Positions 5,288 to 11,652 of a stretch of 22,336 bases of DNA are shown piece after piece. A program made the translations under genes and the position numbers. Where the stretch lies: NCBI GenBank assembly GCA_016933095.1, contig JAFGBP010000022.1:1-22336 (forward strand). The letters are read 5' to 3'. Below the pieces are notes generated by a model. It had not been told where the DNA came from. It did no database searches and saw only the letters and a list, made by a program, of their open reading frames with translations. This DNA comes from Candidatus Woesearchaeota archaeon. Lineage in GTDB: Archaea; Nanobdellota; Nanobdellia; Woesearchaeales; SM23-78. Numbering within the stretch: the stretch's first letter is position 1; every line of letters starts with the position of its first letter.

Positions 5288-5539
5288 ATGTACGACATCG
5301 AATTCACGGCCACAGCTGAAAAGCAACTCTCGAAGCTTGAGCGGCCTCTTCAAGAGCGGATTGTATCATCATTAGAAAGAATTAGAATTCGACCATATCC
5401 ATATCTAAAAAAACTCGTCGGATGCCCATACTTCAGGCTTCGAGTCGGAGACTACAGAGTCATCCTCGATATCCGGGAAGACAAGCTTCTGATACTGGTT
5501 CTCGAATTAGGGCATCGAAAGAACATCTACAAGCAGTAG
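5288..5539 (+). CDS. relE: RelE/ParE-superfamily toxin
   Basis: The 83-aa protein has the compact RelE fold: MYDIEFTATAEKQLSKL, a helical region, then FRLRVGDYRVILDI (about 49-62), LLILVLELGHRKNIYKQ and the end. The RLRVGDYRV core with Arg50/Arg52/Arg57, and the terminal His76 and Tyr81, match RelE mRNA interferases acting in the ribosomal A site. The ATG follows the antitoxin stop by one base. A right inverted repeat begins immediately after its TAG. ParE-like gyrase inhibition is less likely, as the sequence follows the RelE pattern. Confidence 0.88.
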   Translation: MYDIEFTATAEKQLSKLERPLQERIVSSLERIRIRPYPYLKKLVGCPYFRLRVGDYRVILDIREDKLLILVLELGHRKNIYKQ

Positions 5540-5554
5540 GGCGCAAATCAAAAT
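5540..5554. repeat. right 15-bp inverted repeat flanking relBE
   Basis: GGCGCAAATCAAAAT is the exact reverse complement of 4903-4917 and starts with the first base after the RelE stop codon. The two arms could mark the ends of a mobile cassette or pair in a read-through transcript. Confidence 0.7.
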
Positions 5555-5702
5555 TGTACCGAATCGATAATAGGCACCCGAGTCTCGAAGCCGACCCGCG
5601 AGGCGACAACCGAGCTGGATGGAGGTTTCAGGGCAGAAAAGGTCGAGCACCGCAGACCGTAGGCGAGGAGCGGAGAAGTCAAGTTCGGGGACTATTTATT
5701 AT
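5555..5702. other. G+C-rich spacer between convergent genes, possible structured RNA
   Basis: This spacer lies between relE and a convergent gene. Roughly 5575-5690 is visibly G+C-rich, next to clearly A/T-rich sequence. It holds short stems such as CGAG-T-CTCG, GCC...GGC and GGTC...GACC, and many CGAG words. A frame is open on the plus strand through it, but the translation (rich in Arg, with no domain) looks like chance. I see no C/D box, tRNA or known RNA motif. Identity unknown. Confidence 0.3.
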
Positions 5703-6206
5703 TCAATCTAACCGCGGCATGGGAATCGGAGTTGACAATTCATACTCTTCTGGAGAAACAATCCTAAAATGCCTCTGGAATGTATCAATCAATTGATTAT
5801 AATTCATAGCAACAAAATCAGGGTTGGGCAAATACGCAGTCTGTGGAGACGAAACAAAAGCACAATCCTCGTGCATGAATAACCTTGAAAACAAGGCAAT
5901 CATTCCATTCATTTTTGGCAAAACTTCCAAAGCTAGCCATCTAGGATCATCAGGATTCTCAATTGTCAATGACGGTCCAAGCCCTTTTGTTGGAGTATAC
6001 ACCTGCCTTAAGGTTTCACCATTCTTTGGAATTGGAACAAATAGGTAATTGTGGCCAACCTCATACTCCTGGGCAGGCCGTACTTTATCCAACTCCTCCC
6101 AAATAGGTTGGCTTGGACCAGATACGTCATACAGCGTCCAGTCATGCCACTCGATGATCTCTTTCAAATCCTGGCTACGAGGAAAGACTCCGTTGAGTTT
6201 TGTCAT
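5703..6206 (-). CDS. hypothetical protein, 167 aa
   Basis: I do not recognise this protein. It is soluble, rich in Pro, Tyr and Asn, and contains distinctive segments such as EIIEWHDWTLYDVSGPSQPI, YLFVPIPKNGETLRQVY and NPDDPRWLALEVLPKM. No metal-binding or nucleotide-binding motif is visible. The frame is open to a TTG at 6227. However, the TATA box CTTATAAAT (about 6228-6237) puts transcription start near 6208, so I chose the ATG at 6206, a leaderless start. It lies in the accessory island between two toxin-antitoxin pairs and faces relE. Confidence 0.6.
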   Translation of the reverse strand: MTKLNGVFPRSQDLKEIIEWHDWTLYDVSGPSQPIWEELDKVRPAQEYEVGHNYLFVPIPKNGETLRQVYTPTKGLGPSLTIENPDDPRWLALEVLPKMNGMIALFSRLFMHEDCAFVSSPQTAYLPNPDFVAMNYNQLIDTFQRHFRIVSPEEYELSTPIPMPRLD

Positions 6207-6270
6207 CACTACAGGAGAGTATGACAATTTATAAGTTTTTGCCTTCTAAAAAGAGCCATGGAGCGGCGGC

Positions 6271-6393
6271 TCAGGCCCAGAAAAGCGTAGCCTCGAAGCT
6301 CTTACGATTCACGCTTGTTTTTTCCGCTTCTCCATCAAGAAGGGATATTAATCTCTTGGCGACCCCTCCATCCGATGGGGGCTTGTAATTCAT
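6271..6393 (-). CDS. possible 40-aa small protein
   Basis: A short frame, too small to be sure of, begins MNYKPPSDGG, continues VAKRLISLLDGEAEKTSVN and ends FEATLFWA. It has a full set of signals on the minus strand: a TATA box (TATAAATA, 6429-6436 reversed), a ribosome-site-like GGATGATC about 5 nt before the ATG, and a good stop. The same TATA element could drive the divergent toxin gene. If not coding, the 251-bp stretch 6228-6478 contains nothing else I can name apart from promoters. No family recognised. Confidence 0.35.
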   Translation of the reverse strand: MNYKPPSDGGVAKRLISLLDGEAEKTSVNRKSFEATLFWA

Positions 6394-6428
6394 CAATTGA
6401 TCATCCTGTATTCTATAAGATACAAAAA

Positions 6429-6475
6429 TATTTATACTTGTTCTCCAAAATACCTTACGATAACCTTACGGTGAG
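6429..6475 (+). promoter_or_regulatory. promoter and repeat operator of the toxin-first pair
   Basis: TATTTATA (6429-6436) can act as a TATA box in either direction. Downstream, ACCTTACG occurs at 6452-6459 and again at 6463-6470, a perfect direct repeat with 11-bp period around the predicted transcription start. GGTGAG (6470-6475) is the ribosome-binding site for the ATG at 6479. The placement suggests an autoregulatory site. Confidence 0.5.
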
Positions 6476-6478
6476 AGG

Positions 6479-6754
6479 ATGATTGTGAAAGCAATCCTCC
6501 TCAGGCCCGAGGTCGCGCTCAAAGTAACTTGGAAGCATGGCATCCTCCAGGATGAGATAAGCGATGCGCTCGTCCACGACCGACCGATCTTCCGGAAAGC
6601 CGGCGGGAACCAGTACCTCGCCATCGGACTGTCAAGAAGCAGGCACATCACCATATTCTTTTCATACAATAAGAGGACAAAAGAGGCAGAGATCACGACT
6701 GCATACCAATCCAGCAAAAGACAGATACGCGTTTACAGAAAACAAGGAAGATGA
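6479..6754 (+). CDS. small toxin-like protein, BrnT/DUF4258-like
   Basis: The 91-aa protein has the general pattern of BrnT or DUF4258 RNase-type toxins: WKHGILQDEISDALVHDRPI at the front (the gI..dEi..al motif), a middle strand NQYLAIGLSRSRHITIFFSY, then EAEITTAYQSSKRQIRVYRK, where the ItA...s...R.Y ending is characteristic. The start is the ATG at 6479 behind GGTGAG. It overlaps the next gene by 4 nt (ATGA), so the two are translationally coupled, toxin first. The fold assignment is by pattern only. A RelE-like fold is the alternative. Confidence 0.6.
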   Translation: MIVKAILLRPEVALKVTWKHGILQDEISDALVHDRPIFRKAGGNQYLAIGLSRSRHITIFFSYNKRTKEAEITTAYQSSKRQIRVYRKQGR

Positions 6755-7152
6755 AAACAAGACAAGACCTGAAAAAACTTGAAAAGGCAGACTTCAAGAT
6801 AGAAAAGGACGCATCCAGTCCGCAAACCGCCCACTGTGCTAGATGCGCCGTCAGGATGAGGAGAAAAGAGCTCGAGATGCAAATAGGAGAAGACATCTTC
6901 ATGAAGCTATCTGGTTTTGAATGCCCCAAGTGCGGCAAGCGACTTCTAGGCCTGGAAGAAGCAAAGAAGCTCGACAAGGCGACCCTGCTCGGCAAGGCAG
7001 CCGAAGGGGGCTTCAAGATGACCAGGAGCCTCAGCTTCGACGGGGACAACTACACCTTTAGGATACCGAAAGAGTTCACTCGAGACGTAAGCAAGCGCAA
7101 AGTAGAGATAGTCCCGTTAGGACCGAGAGGATTCTGCGCGTATGTCGAGTGA
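6751..7152 (+). CDS. zinc-finger plus AbrB-like antitoxin candidate
   Basis: The 133-aa protein has two Cys pairs, CARC (29-32) and CPKC (58-61), forming a probable zinc site of the MqsA/YgiT kind. LGLEEAKKLDKATLL follows, a segment like the linker after such fingers. The last 45 residues (RSLSFDGDNYTFRIPKEFTRDVS, then KRKVEIVPLGPRGF) look like an AbrB-type DNA-binding hairpin. MqsA/YgiT-type antitoxins also place a zinc domain next to a DNA-binding domain, but usually an HTH. The gene starts inside the stop of the toxin-like gene, which supports a toxin-antitoxin pair. A transcription regulator unrelated to toxicity is possible. Confidence 0.65.
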   Translation: MKTRQDLKKLEKADFKIEKDASSPQTAHCARCAVRMRRKELEMQIGEDIFMKLSGFECPKCGKRLLGLEEAKKLDKATLLGKAAEGGFKMTRSLSFDGDNYTFRIPKEFTRDVSKRKVEIVPLGPRGFCAYVE

Positions 7153-7248
7153 GGTTGAAAAGAAGCACCCCCCCAACACACTTTGGTCAGGAGTGGATTG
7201 GATCTCTTGTCGCTTCCTCTCTATGACCCTCTGCTTGTTTTTCTTCCC

Positions 7249-7270
7249 TAGGCGCCTAAATCTTTTTAAA
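7249..7270 (+). promoter_or_regulatory. promoter of prf1 with a 10-bp palindrome
   Basis: TTTTTAAA (7263-7270) lies 24-31 nt before the aRF1 ATG, giving a leaderless mRNA. TAGGCGCCTA (7249-7258) is a perfect 10-bp palindrome directly upstream of the BRE position and may be a regulator site. The rest of 7153-7248 is pyrimidine-rich on the plus strand and holds no gene that I can see. Confidence 0.5.
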
Positions 7271-7293
7271 CCCTTGTTTTCCTCTATGAGTGT

Positions 7294-8421
7294 ATGAGTA
7301 CTGCTGATGAGAAGAAGGAGGCTTATAAGATCAGCGCTAAGCAGCGCCTGCATCTGAGGCACTTCATCAAGGAGATCGAGAATCATCGCGGGCGCCATAC
7401 TGAGCTCGTGTCTGTCTACGTGCCGACAGGCTATGATCTCAACAAGGTCATCAATCAGTTGCAGCAGGAGCAGGGAACGGCTACTAACATCAAGAGCACG
7501 AGCACGAGGAACAACGTGATCAGCTCGCTTGAGAAGATGGTACAGCACTTGAAGCTCTTCAAGGGCACTCCGCCTAATGGCCTCGCGGTCTTCAGCGGCA
7601 ACGTGGCTGAGAGGGAGGGCCAGCAGGATTACCAGGTTTGGAGCATCGAGCCTCCAATCCCGCTCAATATCAGGATCTACAGGTGTGATAAGGAGTTCGT
7701 ATTAGAACCGCTCCAAGAAATGGCTTCTCACGAGGATACTTACGGCATGGTCGTGATCGACAGACGCGACGCGACGATCGCCCTTTTGAAGGGCAAGACC
7801 ATCGTCCCGCTCCAAAAAACCCACTCAGAGGTCCCTGGGAAGATGAAGGCCGGAGGACAATCAGCTCCAAGGTTCGCACGCCTTAGAGAGGGCGCTATCA
7901 AGGAGCATTACAAGAAGGTGGCTGATTACATGAAGGAGCAGTTCTTGTTCATGAAGGAGCTGAAAGGAATCCTCCTGGGCGGCCCTAGCACCACCACCAA
8001 TGATTTCATCAACCATGATTACTTAACTGCCGATGTCAAGAAGAAGATAATTGCGATCAAGGATCTCTCCTACACTGACGAGTTCGGCCTCCAGGAGCTA
8101 TTGGAGCTCTCACAAGACGTGCTCGCCGAGGCTGACGTTGCAAAGGAGAAAGTCGCGATGCAAAAGTTCTTCGGACTCTTATCTACCAAGCCTGAGATGG
8201 TGGCTTACGGCGAGAAGCAGGTCATGGAAGCTATCCACCTGGGGGCAGTAGATACTGTCCTCATAAGCGAGACCAAGGAGGACAAGTTCGAGGAGTTTGA
8301 GGCTGCGGCCAGCCAGTTTGGCACCAATATCGATGTCATCTCTACAGAGACGAGAGAGGGAGTTCAACTAAGGGATATGGGCGGGTTTGCAGCGATCTTA
8401 AGGTTCCAGGTGCAGACATAA
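7294..8421 (+). CDS. prf1: peptide chain release factor aRF1
   Basis: This class I release factor decodes all three stop codons and triggers peptidyl-tRNA hydrolysis. Domain 1 carries NIKS (residues 65-68) and the YxCxxxF motif as YRCDKEF (129-135), both used in stop recognition. Domain 2 carries GGQ (187-189) within KAGGQSAPRFARLREG. Domain 3 begins near residue 270. At 375 aa it is shorter than the usual archaeal length of about 410-420: the minidomain insert in domain 3, which in many relatives has a CxxC zinc ribbon, is absent, and VDTVLISE runs directly into the last helix. Start is the ATG at 7294, placed 24 nt after a TATA box. Confidence 0.97.
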   Translation: MSTADEKKEAYKISAKQRLHLRHFIKEIENHRGRHTELVSVYVPTGYDLNKVINQLQQEQGTATNIKSTSTRNNVISSLEKMVQHLKLFKGTPPNGLAVFSGNVAEREGQQDYQVWSIEPPIPLNIRIYRCDKEFVLEPLQEMASHEDTYGMVVIDRRDATIALLKGKTIVPLQKTHSEVPGKMKAGGQSAPRFARLREGAIKEHYKKVADYMKEQFLFMKELKGILLGGPSTTTNDFINHDYLTADVKKKIIAIKDLSYTDEFGLQELLELSQDVLAEADVAKEKVAMQKFFGLLSTKPEMVAYGEKQVMEAIHLGAVDTVLISETKEDKFEEFEAAASQFGTNIDVISTETREGVQLRDMGGFAAILRFQVQT

Positions 8422-8430
8422 AAGAATTAA

Positions 8431-8440
8431 CTTTTTAAAA
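8431..8440 (+). promoter_or_regulatory. TATA box of the phosphodiesterase operon
   Basis: CTTTTTAAAA ends 21 nt before the ATG at 8462, in the 40-bp gap after prf1. It implies a leaderless transcript for the three overlapping genes that follow. Confidence 0.6.
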
Positions 8441-8461
8441 GCATCCAGAGACTTATTTCTT

Positions 8462-9625
8462 ATGAAGATGATTTCTCCGGATTACAAGGGCGGGAGCATC
8501 GTTAACCTGATGAGCTCAGTCTATAATGCTCTCGGCCAGAAGAACCCTTACCCAAACCTGCGCATATTAAGGAAAGACGAGATCAAGGAGTGCAAGAATG
8601 TCGTGCTTATAGTCCTGGACGGGCTTGGATTCAATCAACTGAAAAGACAGGGAGAAAAGACAGCCCTCCTAAAGCATTTATCAGGCAGGATGACTTCAGT
8701 ATGGCCTGCAACCACCGCGGCCGCGGTGACTACATTCTACACCGGACTTGCTCCAAGACAGCACGCAGTGACCGGATGGTATATGCAAGTCAAGGAGCTA
8801 GGCATGCAGATAATCCCTCTGACTTTCATGAGCAGGTTCGAGAGGATGCCCTTATCTGACAATGAAGGCAAACTGGCTTCGGAGATATTCAGTTCAAGGA
8901 GTAAGCCACCTAATCTCAACAGGCCGGTCTTCGCCGTATGTCCTAAGGAATTCAAGTCGTCTGTATACAACTCTTATTTCAGTCAGTGGATGAGCCTGTC
9001 ACTCTATCATGACCTCCCGACATTCTTCGGAAACATAGAAAAGCTAGTTAAGAAGAGAGGGAAGAAATACGTCTACGCTTATTGGCCAGGCTATGACAAG
9101 CATTGCCATGAGTTCGGCGCAGATGCAAAGAAGACCAAGTCGCACTTAAGGAAGATAGATGCAGGCTTCAGGAAGCTCCTGAAAAGCATCGAGGGCACAG
9201 ACACGATGATAATCGTCACTGCCGATCACGGGCTTGTCGATGTCAAGAAAAAAGACAAGATAATAGCTAATGATGTGAAGAGGCTCGGGGAGTGCCTTAG
9301 CATGCCTCTCGCGGGAGAGACGAGGATGCACTTCGCATATGTTAAGCCTTCGAAAATCAAGCAGTTCAAATCTGTATTCAAGAAAGAGCTTAAGGGCAGG
9401 CACTCTTTATTCAGGAGTGAGGATCTTGTAAAAAGAGGGTTCTTCGGCCTCTTCGAAAGCCATGATAAGCTACTTGACCGATTAGGGGACTATGTCATGA
9501 TAGCGCACGAGGGCCAGGGCATGGTAGAAGATCTAGCAATCAAGAAGGAGCACAGTCATATAGGACACCATGGAGGCGTCAGTGAAGATGAGATGTACGT
9601 TCCGCTCATCGTCGTGAGAAAATGA
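8462..9625 (+). CDS. alkaline-phosphatase-superfamily phosphodiesterase/pyrophosphatase
   Basis: The 387-aa protein matches the type I phosphodiesterase/nucleotide pyrophosphatase branch. Metal and nucleophile residues are visible: Asp53 in VLIVLDGLGF, the nucleophile Thr84 or Thr85 in WPATTAAAVTTF, Asp212 and His216 in YWPGYDKHCHE, Asp255 and His256 in VTADHGLVD, and His369 or His370 in HIGHHGG. Two zinc ions would hydrolyse a phosphodiester or pyrophosphate bond; the substrate is unknown. There is no signal peptide, so it acts in the cytoplasm. Start is the ATG at 8462 behind a TATA box (another ATG lies 6 nt later). It shares ATGA with the next gene. Confidence 0.87.
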   Translation: MKMISPDYKGGSIVNLMSSVYNALGQKNPYPNLRILRKDEIKECKNVVLIVLDGLGFNQLKRQGEKTALLKHLSGRMTSVWPATTAAAVTTFYTGLAPRQHAVTGWYMQVKELGMQIIPLTFMSRFERMPLSDNEGKLASEIFSSRSKPPNLNRPVFAVCPKEFKSSVYNSYFSQWMSLSLYHDLPTFFGNIEKLVKKRGKKYVYAYWPGYDKHCHEFGADAKKTKSHLRKIDAGFRKLLKSIEGTDTMIIVTADHGLVDVKKKDKIIANDVKRLGECLSMPLAGETRMHFAYVKPSKIKQFKSVFKKELKGRHSLFRSEDLVKRGFFGLFESHDKLLDRLGDYVMIAHEGQGMVEDLAIKKEHSHIGHHGGVSEDEMYVPLIVVRK

Positions 9626-10347
9626 TGAACCTTGCCGAGCTCGCGTTCTACGAGCTTTATCCTGGGAGGAAGAACGACCGGGTGATGTCTGTCAAGTATT
9701 CTCGTGCTTTTCGTAGCTACAACGCCAACGTGAAGTACACTTCTTCAAGGATGGACTTCCGTCTCTCTTACGAGTGGAAAAGCGTCTCTGACGAGATGAA
9801 GATCGGCCTCATCCAGTCGTTGATGGTCAAGGTGTTCAGGGATAAGGAGATGAAGGCGAAGAGGACCATTAACATGGACTTGTATGATAACTTCATCAAG
9901 GGCGTGGGGGAGTATAGGCCTGCGACTGAGCAGGACCCTGTCCTGAGGGAGAGCTTTGACCGCGTGAACGAGAAGTATTTCAGCGGCTTCATGGAGGACA
10001 CGAACCTTGTCTGGGGCGCTAGCAGCTTCTCGAAGCTAGGCACTTTCACCTACGCTGACAACACTATCACAATCTCCCGTGTATTAGAGGATGATGAGGA
10101 GCTGCTCGACTACGTCGTGTATCACGAGATGCTGCATAAGAAGCACAAGTTCTACACCAACAAGGCAGGCCAGAGCAGGCATCACACCGCCGCTTTCAAG
10201 CGGGACGAGAGGAGGTTCGAGAACCCTGACATTGAGAGGAAACTGGAATCATACTTGCGAAAGAAGAGATGGACTGCTTACACTGATGTTAAGGAGAAGC
10301 AGCGTAAACAAAAGATTAAAAAACTGTTCGAGTGGTTCTTTGGATGA
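9622..10347 (+). CDS. SprT/YgjP-like zinc metalloprotein (HEXXH)
   Basis: The 241-aa protein has the zinc-binding helix YHEMLHKKH (His168, Glu169, His172) and a downstream HH pair (187-188) in SRHHTAAFKRDERRF. This arrangement, HExxH, about 15 residues, H, then a basic C-terminus, is that of SprT/WSS1/YgjP-like minigluzincins. The N-terminal part (SRMDFRLSYEWKSVSDEMKI) has no clear match. The C-terminus is strongly basic (KEKQRKQKIKKL), fitting nucleic-acid contact. It overlaps both neighbours by 4 nt, so the trio is one operon. Whether it is a protease, for example on DNA-protein crosslinks, is inference. Confidence 0.75.
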   Translation: MMNLAELAFYELYPGRKNDRVMSVKYSRAFRSYNANVKYTSSRMDFRLSYEWKSVSDEMKIGLIQSLMVKVFRDKEMKAKRTINMDLYDNFIKGVGEYRPATEQDPVLRESFDRVNEKYFSGFMEDTNLVWGASSFSKLGTFTYADNTITISRVLEDDEELLDYVVYHEMLHKKHKFYTNKAGQSRHHTAAFKRDERRFENPDIERKLESYLRKKRWTAYTDVKEKQRKQKIKKLFEWFFG

Positions 10348-10763
10348 TGAGAAGGGAAAAGTCTTGCGGGGCAGTCGTCTACAGGAAAGTCGATGATAAG
10401 ATTGAGTTCCTGCTCATACAGCATCTTGACGGAGGGCACTGGGATAATCCTAAAGGCCATGTCGAGCCTGGTGAGAGCGAGGAGGAGACTGCGGTTCGAG
10501 AGATTCTTGAGGAGACTGGTTTGGAAGTGGACCTTGTCGATGGGTTCAAAGAGACTGCCCAGTATCTCTCTAAACAGGCGATTGATAAGACAGTAGTGTT
10601 CTTCCTGGCCGTTCCTGTCGGCGGCTGTCTAGCGAAGCAGGAAGGCGAGATTAAGGATATCGGCTGGTTTGAATGCGACGATGCCATTGCAAAGGCGACT
10701 TATAGCAATGCAAAGAACATATTAAGAAAGGCAAAGGAACACCTGCTGACTTACAGGTCATGA
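10344..10763 (+). CDS. Nudix hydrolase, Ap4A-hydrolase-like
   Basis: The Nudix box is complete: GHVEPGESEEETAVREILEE followed by TGL. The preceding GGHWDNPKGHVEPGE and SCGAVVYRK with FLLIQH match bis(5'-nucleosyl)-tetraphosphatases, which clear diadenosine tetraphosphate and related nucleotides. About 140 aa is the usual size. The upstream gene's TGA sits in the run ATGATGA, so initiation is at the ATG at 10344 or 10347; a GTG at 10332 is open but unneeded. It is the third gene of an overlapping operon whose first product also cleaves phosphoanhydride or phosphodiester bonds, so a shared nucleotide clean-up role is possible. Confidence 0.88.
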   Translation: MMRREKSCGAVVYRKVDDKIEFLLIQHLDGGHWDNPKGHVEPGESEEETAVREILEETGLEVDLVDGFKETAQYLSKQAIDKTVVFFLAVPVGGCLAKQEGEIKDIGWFECDDAIAKATYSNAKNILRKAKEHLLTYRS

Positions 10764-10767
10764 ATAG

Positions 10768-10783
10768 TTTTTCAGCTGAAAAA
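10768..10783 (+). terminator. 16-bp perfect palindrome after the Nudix gene
   Basis: TTTTTCAGCTGAAAAA starts 5 nt after the stop codon. As RNA it gives a 6-bp stem with an AGCT loop. It lies before the aIF5A promoter and could end the three-gene operon or bind a protein. A second stem, GCTTC/GAAGC (10786-10812), follows and runs into the next TATA box. Confidence 0.4.
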
Positions 10784-10810
10784 GGGCTTCGTCGGCGGTT
10801 TCCAGCGGAA

Positions 10811-10880
10811 GCTTTTTAAACCCCTCAGAATCCCATAAGAATACTAGTCTCATTATGACTTATAGACATTACATGGTGAT
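10811..10880 (+). promoter_or_regulatory. aIF5A promoter and leader
   Basis: GCTTTTTAAA (10811-10820) is a strong TATA box. The predicted start near 10845 gives a leader of about 40 nt ending in GGTGAT (10875-10880), 3 nt before the ATG at 10884. This gene therefore uses a Shine-Dalgarno leader, unlike most neighbours. Confidence 0.6.
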
Positions 10881-10883
10881 ATC

Positions 10884-11285
10884 ATGGGCGGAGAAGTAAA
10901 GCGAAAGATCGCGACAGCATTCACAAAGGGCAACTATATCGTAATGGACGGGGTTGCAAGCGTAGTCACTGACATCCAGACCTCTAGGCCTGGAAAGCAT
11001 GGGCACGCTAAGTGCAACATCATGGCTGTAGGCATGGTCGACGGCAAGAAGAGGCAGATCGTAGTCCCAGGACACGACGAGCTTGAGACTCCTGTCATCG
11101 AGAAGAAGAACGCCCAGATACTCAATGTCAACGGAGACATGGCTAGCGTCATGGACTCTGAGACTTACGAGACTTTCGACATGGCGATCCCAGAGGAGCT
11201 CAAGAGCGAGGTCAAAGAGGGCGTTACTGTCGTCTACTGGCTCATCCTGGAAGACAGGGTAATGAAACAGATAAAGACTGGCTGA
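10884..11285 (+). CDS. translation initiation factor aIF5A
   Basis: This 133-aa homologue of eIF5A and bacterial EF-P promotes peptide-bond formation at stalled sequences. The N-terminal SH3-like domain carries the modification loop SRPGKHGHAKCNIMAVGM, and Lys38 (in PGKHG) is the expected (deoxy)hypusine site. The loop has SRPGKHG where many relatives have S(K)TGKHG. The C-terminal half (DELETPVIEKKNAQILNVNG to the end) is the OB-fold domain. Length is normal. The ATG at 10884 has GGTGAT upstream. The gene precedes ribosomal protein L40e, separated by a stable hairpin. No deoxyhypusine synthase gene is in this window. Confidence 0.96.
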   Translation: MGGEVKRKIATAFTKGNYIVMDGVASVVTDIQTSRPGKHGHAKCNIMAVGMVDGKKRQIVVPGHDELETPVIEKKNAQILNVNGDMASVMDSETYETFDMAIPEELKSEVKEGVTVVYWLILEDRVMKQIKTG

Positions 11286-11299
11286 AAGCCAGGATTTAG

Positions 11300-11329
11300 C
11301 TGTGCCAGAAGCTTGGCTTCTGAGCACAG
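11300..11329 (+). other. stable 13-bp hairpin between aIF5A and L40e
   Basis: CTGTGC-CAGAAGC (11300-11312) pairs with GCTTCTG-GCACAG (11316-11329), with a single bulged A and a TTG loop. A small stem, CGCCT/AGGCG, follows within 30 nt. With no U-tract after it, it could be a processing or attenuation site setting the ratio of the two translation proteins, or a weak terminator. Confidence 0.5.
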
Positions 11330-11390
11330 ATAAAGACCGCCTAGACCAAAAGGCGTTAAATTCAGAAAAACATATTCAAACGGTGATCAA

Positions 11391-11552
11391 ATGGCTAAAT
11401 TCGTAGAAGCTGACGCAAGGACCTTTAAGAACGTGTTCGTATGCAGGTCCTGCAAGAAGAAGATCCGAGGCCCAACACTCAAGGTGATGAGCGGAAAGAT
11501 CAAGTGCAGGAAGTGCGCAGGCAAGGTCCTTCGGCCTAAGAAGAAGAAGTAG
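11391..11552 (+). CDS. rpl40e: 50S ribosomal protein L40e
   Basis: This 53-aa protein begins MAKFVEADARTF and contains a Cys4 zinc ribbon: CRSC (18-21) and CRKC (39-42), then AGKVLRPKKKK. The EA..R.F start, the paired Cys motifs and the LRPK ending are those of archaeal L40e, which binds the large ribosomal subunit. Eukaryotes make it as a ubiquitin fusion; here it stands alone. GGTGATC (11382-11388) is just upstream of the ATG. It probably shares a transcript with aIF5A or uses a weak TATA near 11354. T-rich sequence (11558-11579) follows and may end the transcript. Confidence 0.9.
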   Translation: MAKFVEADARTFKNVFVCRSCKKKIRGPTLKVMSGKIKCRKCAGKVLRPKKKK

Positions 11553-11652
11553 AAAGGTTTTCTTTACGATTTCTTTTATGCAGCCTATCTTATCGCTGCC
11601 AGGAGAAGAAAGGGAAAGACCATCATCCTGTTCTCGCAGCGATCAAAAGAAA

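Noticed and set aside
5422..5796. A 124-codon plus-strand open frame running from inside relE into the next gene
   Set aside because: It overlaps relE in another frame and continues through the G+C-rich spacer and the antisense of the 167-aa gene. It is Arg/Ser-rich, without a domain or start signals.
7168..7174. Run of seven Cs after the zinc-finger gene as a possible slippage site
   Set aside because: It lies in non-coding sequence after the stop codon, so slippage there would not change a protein.
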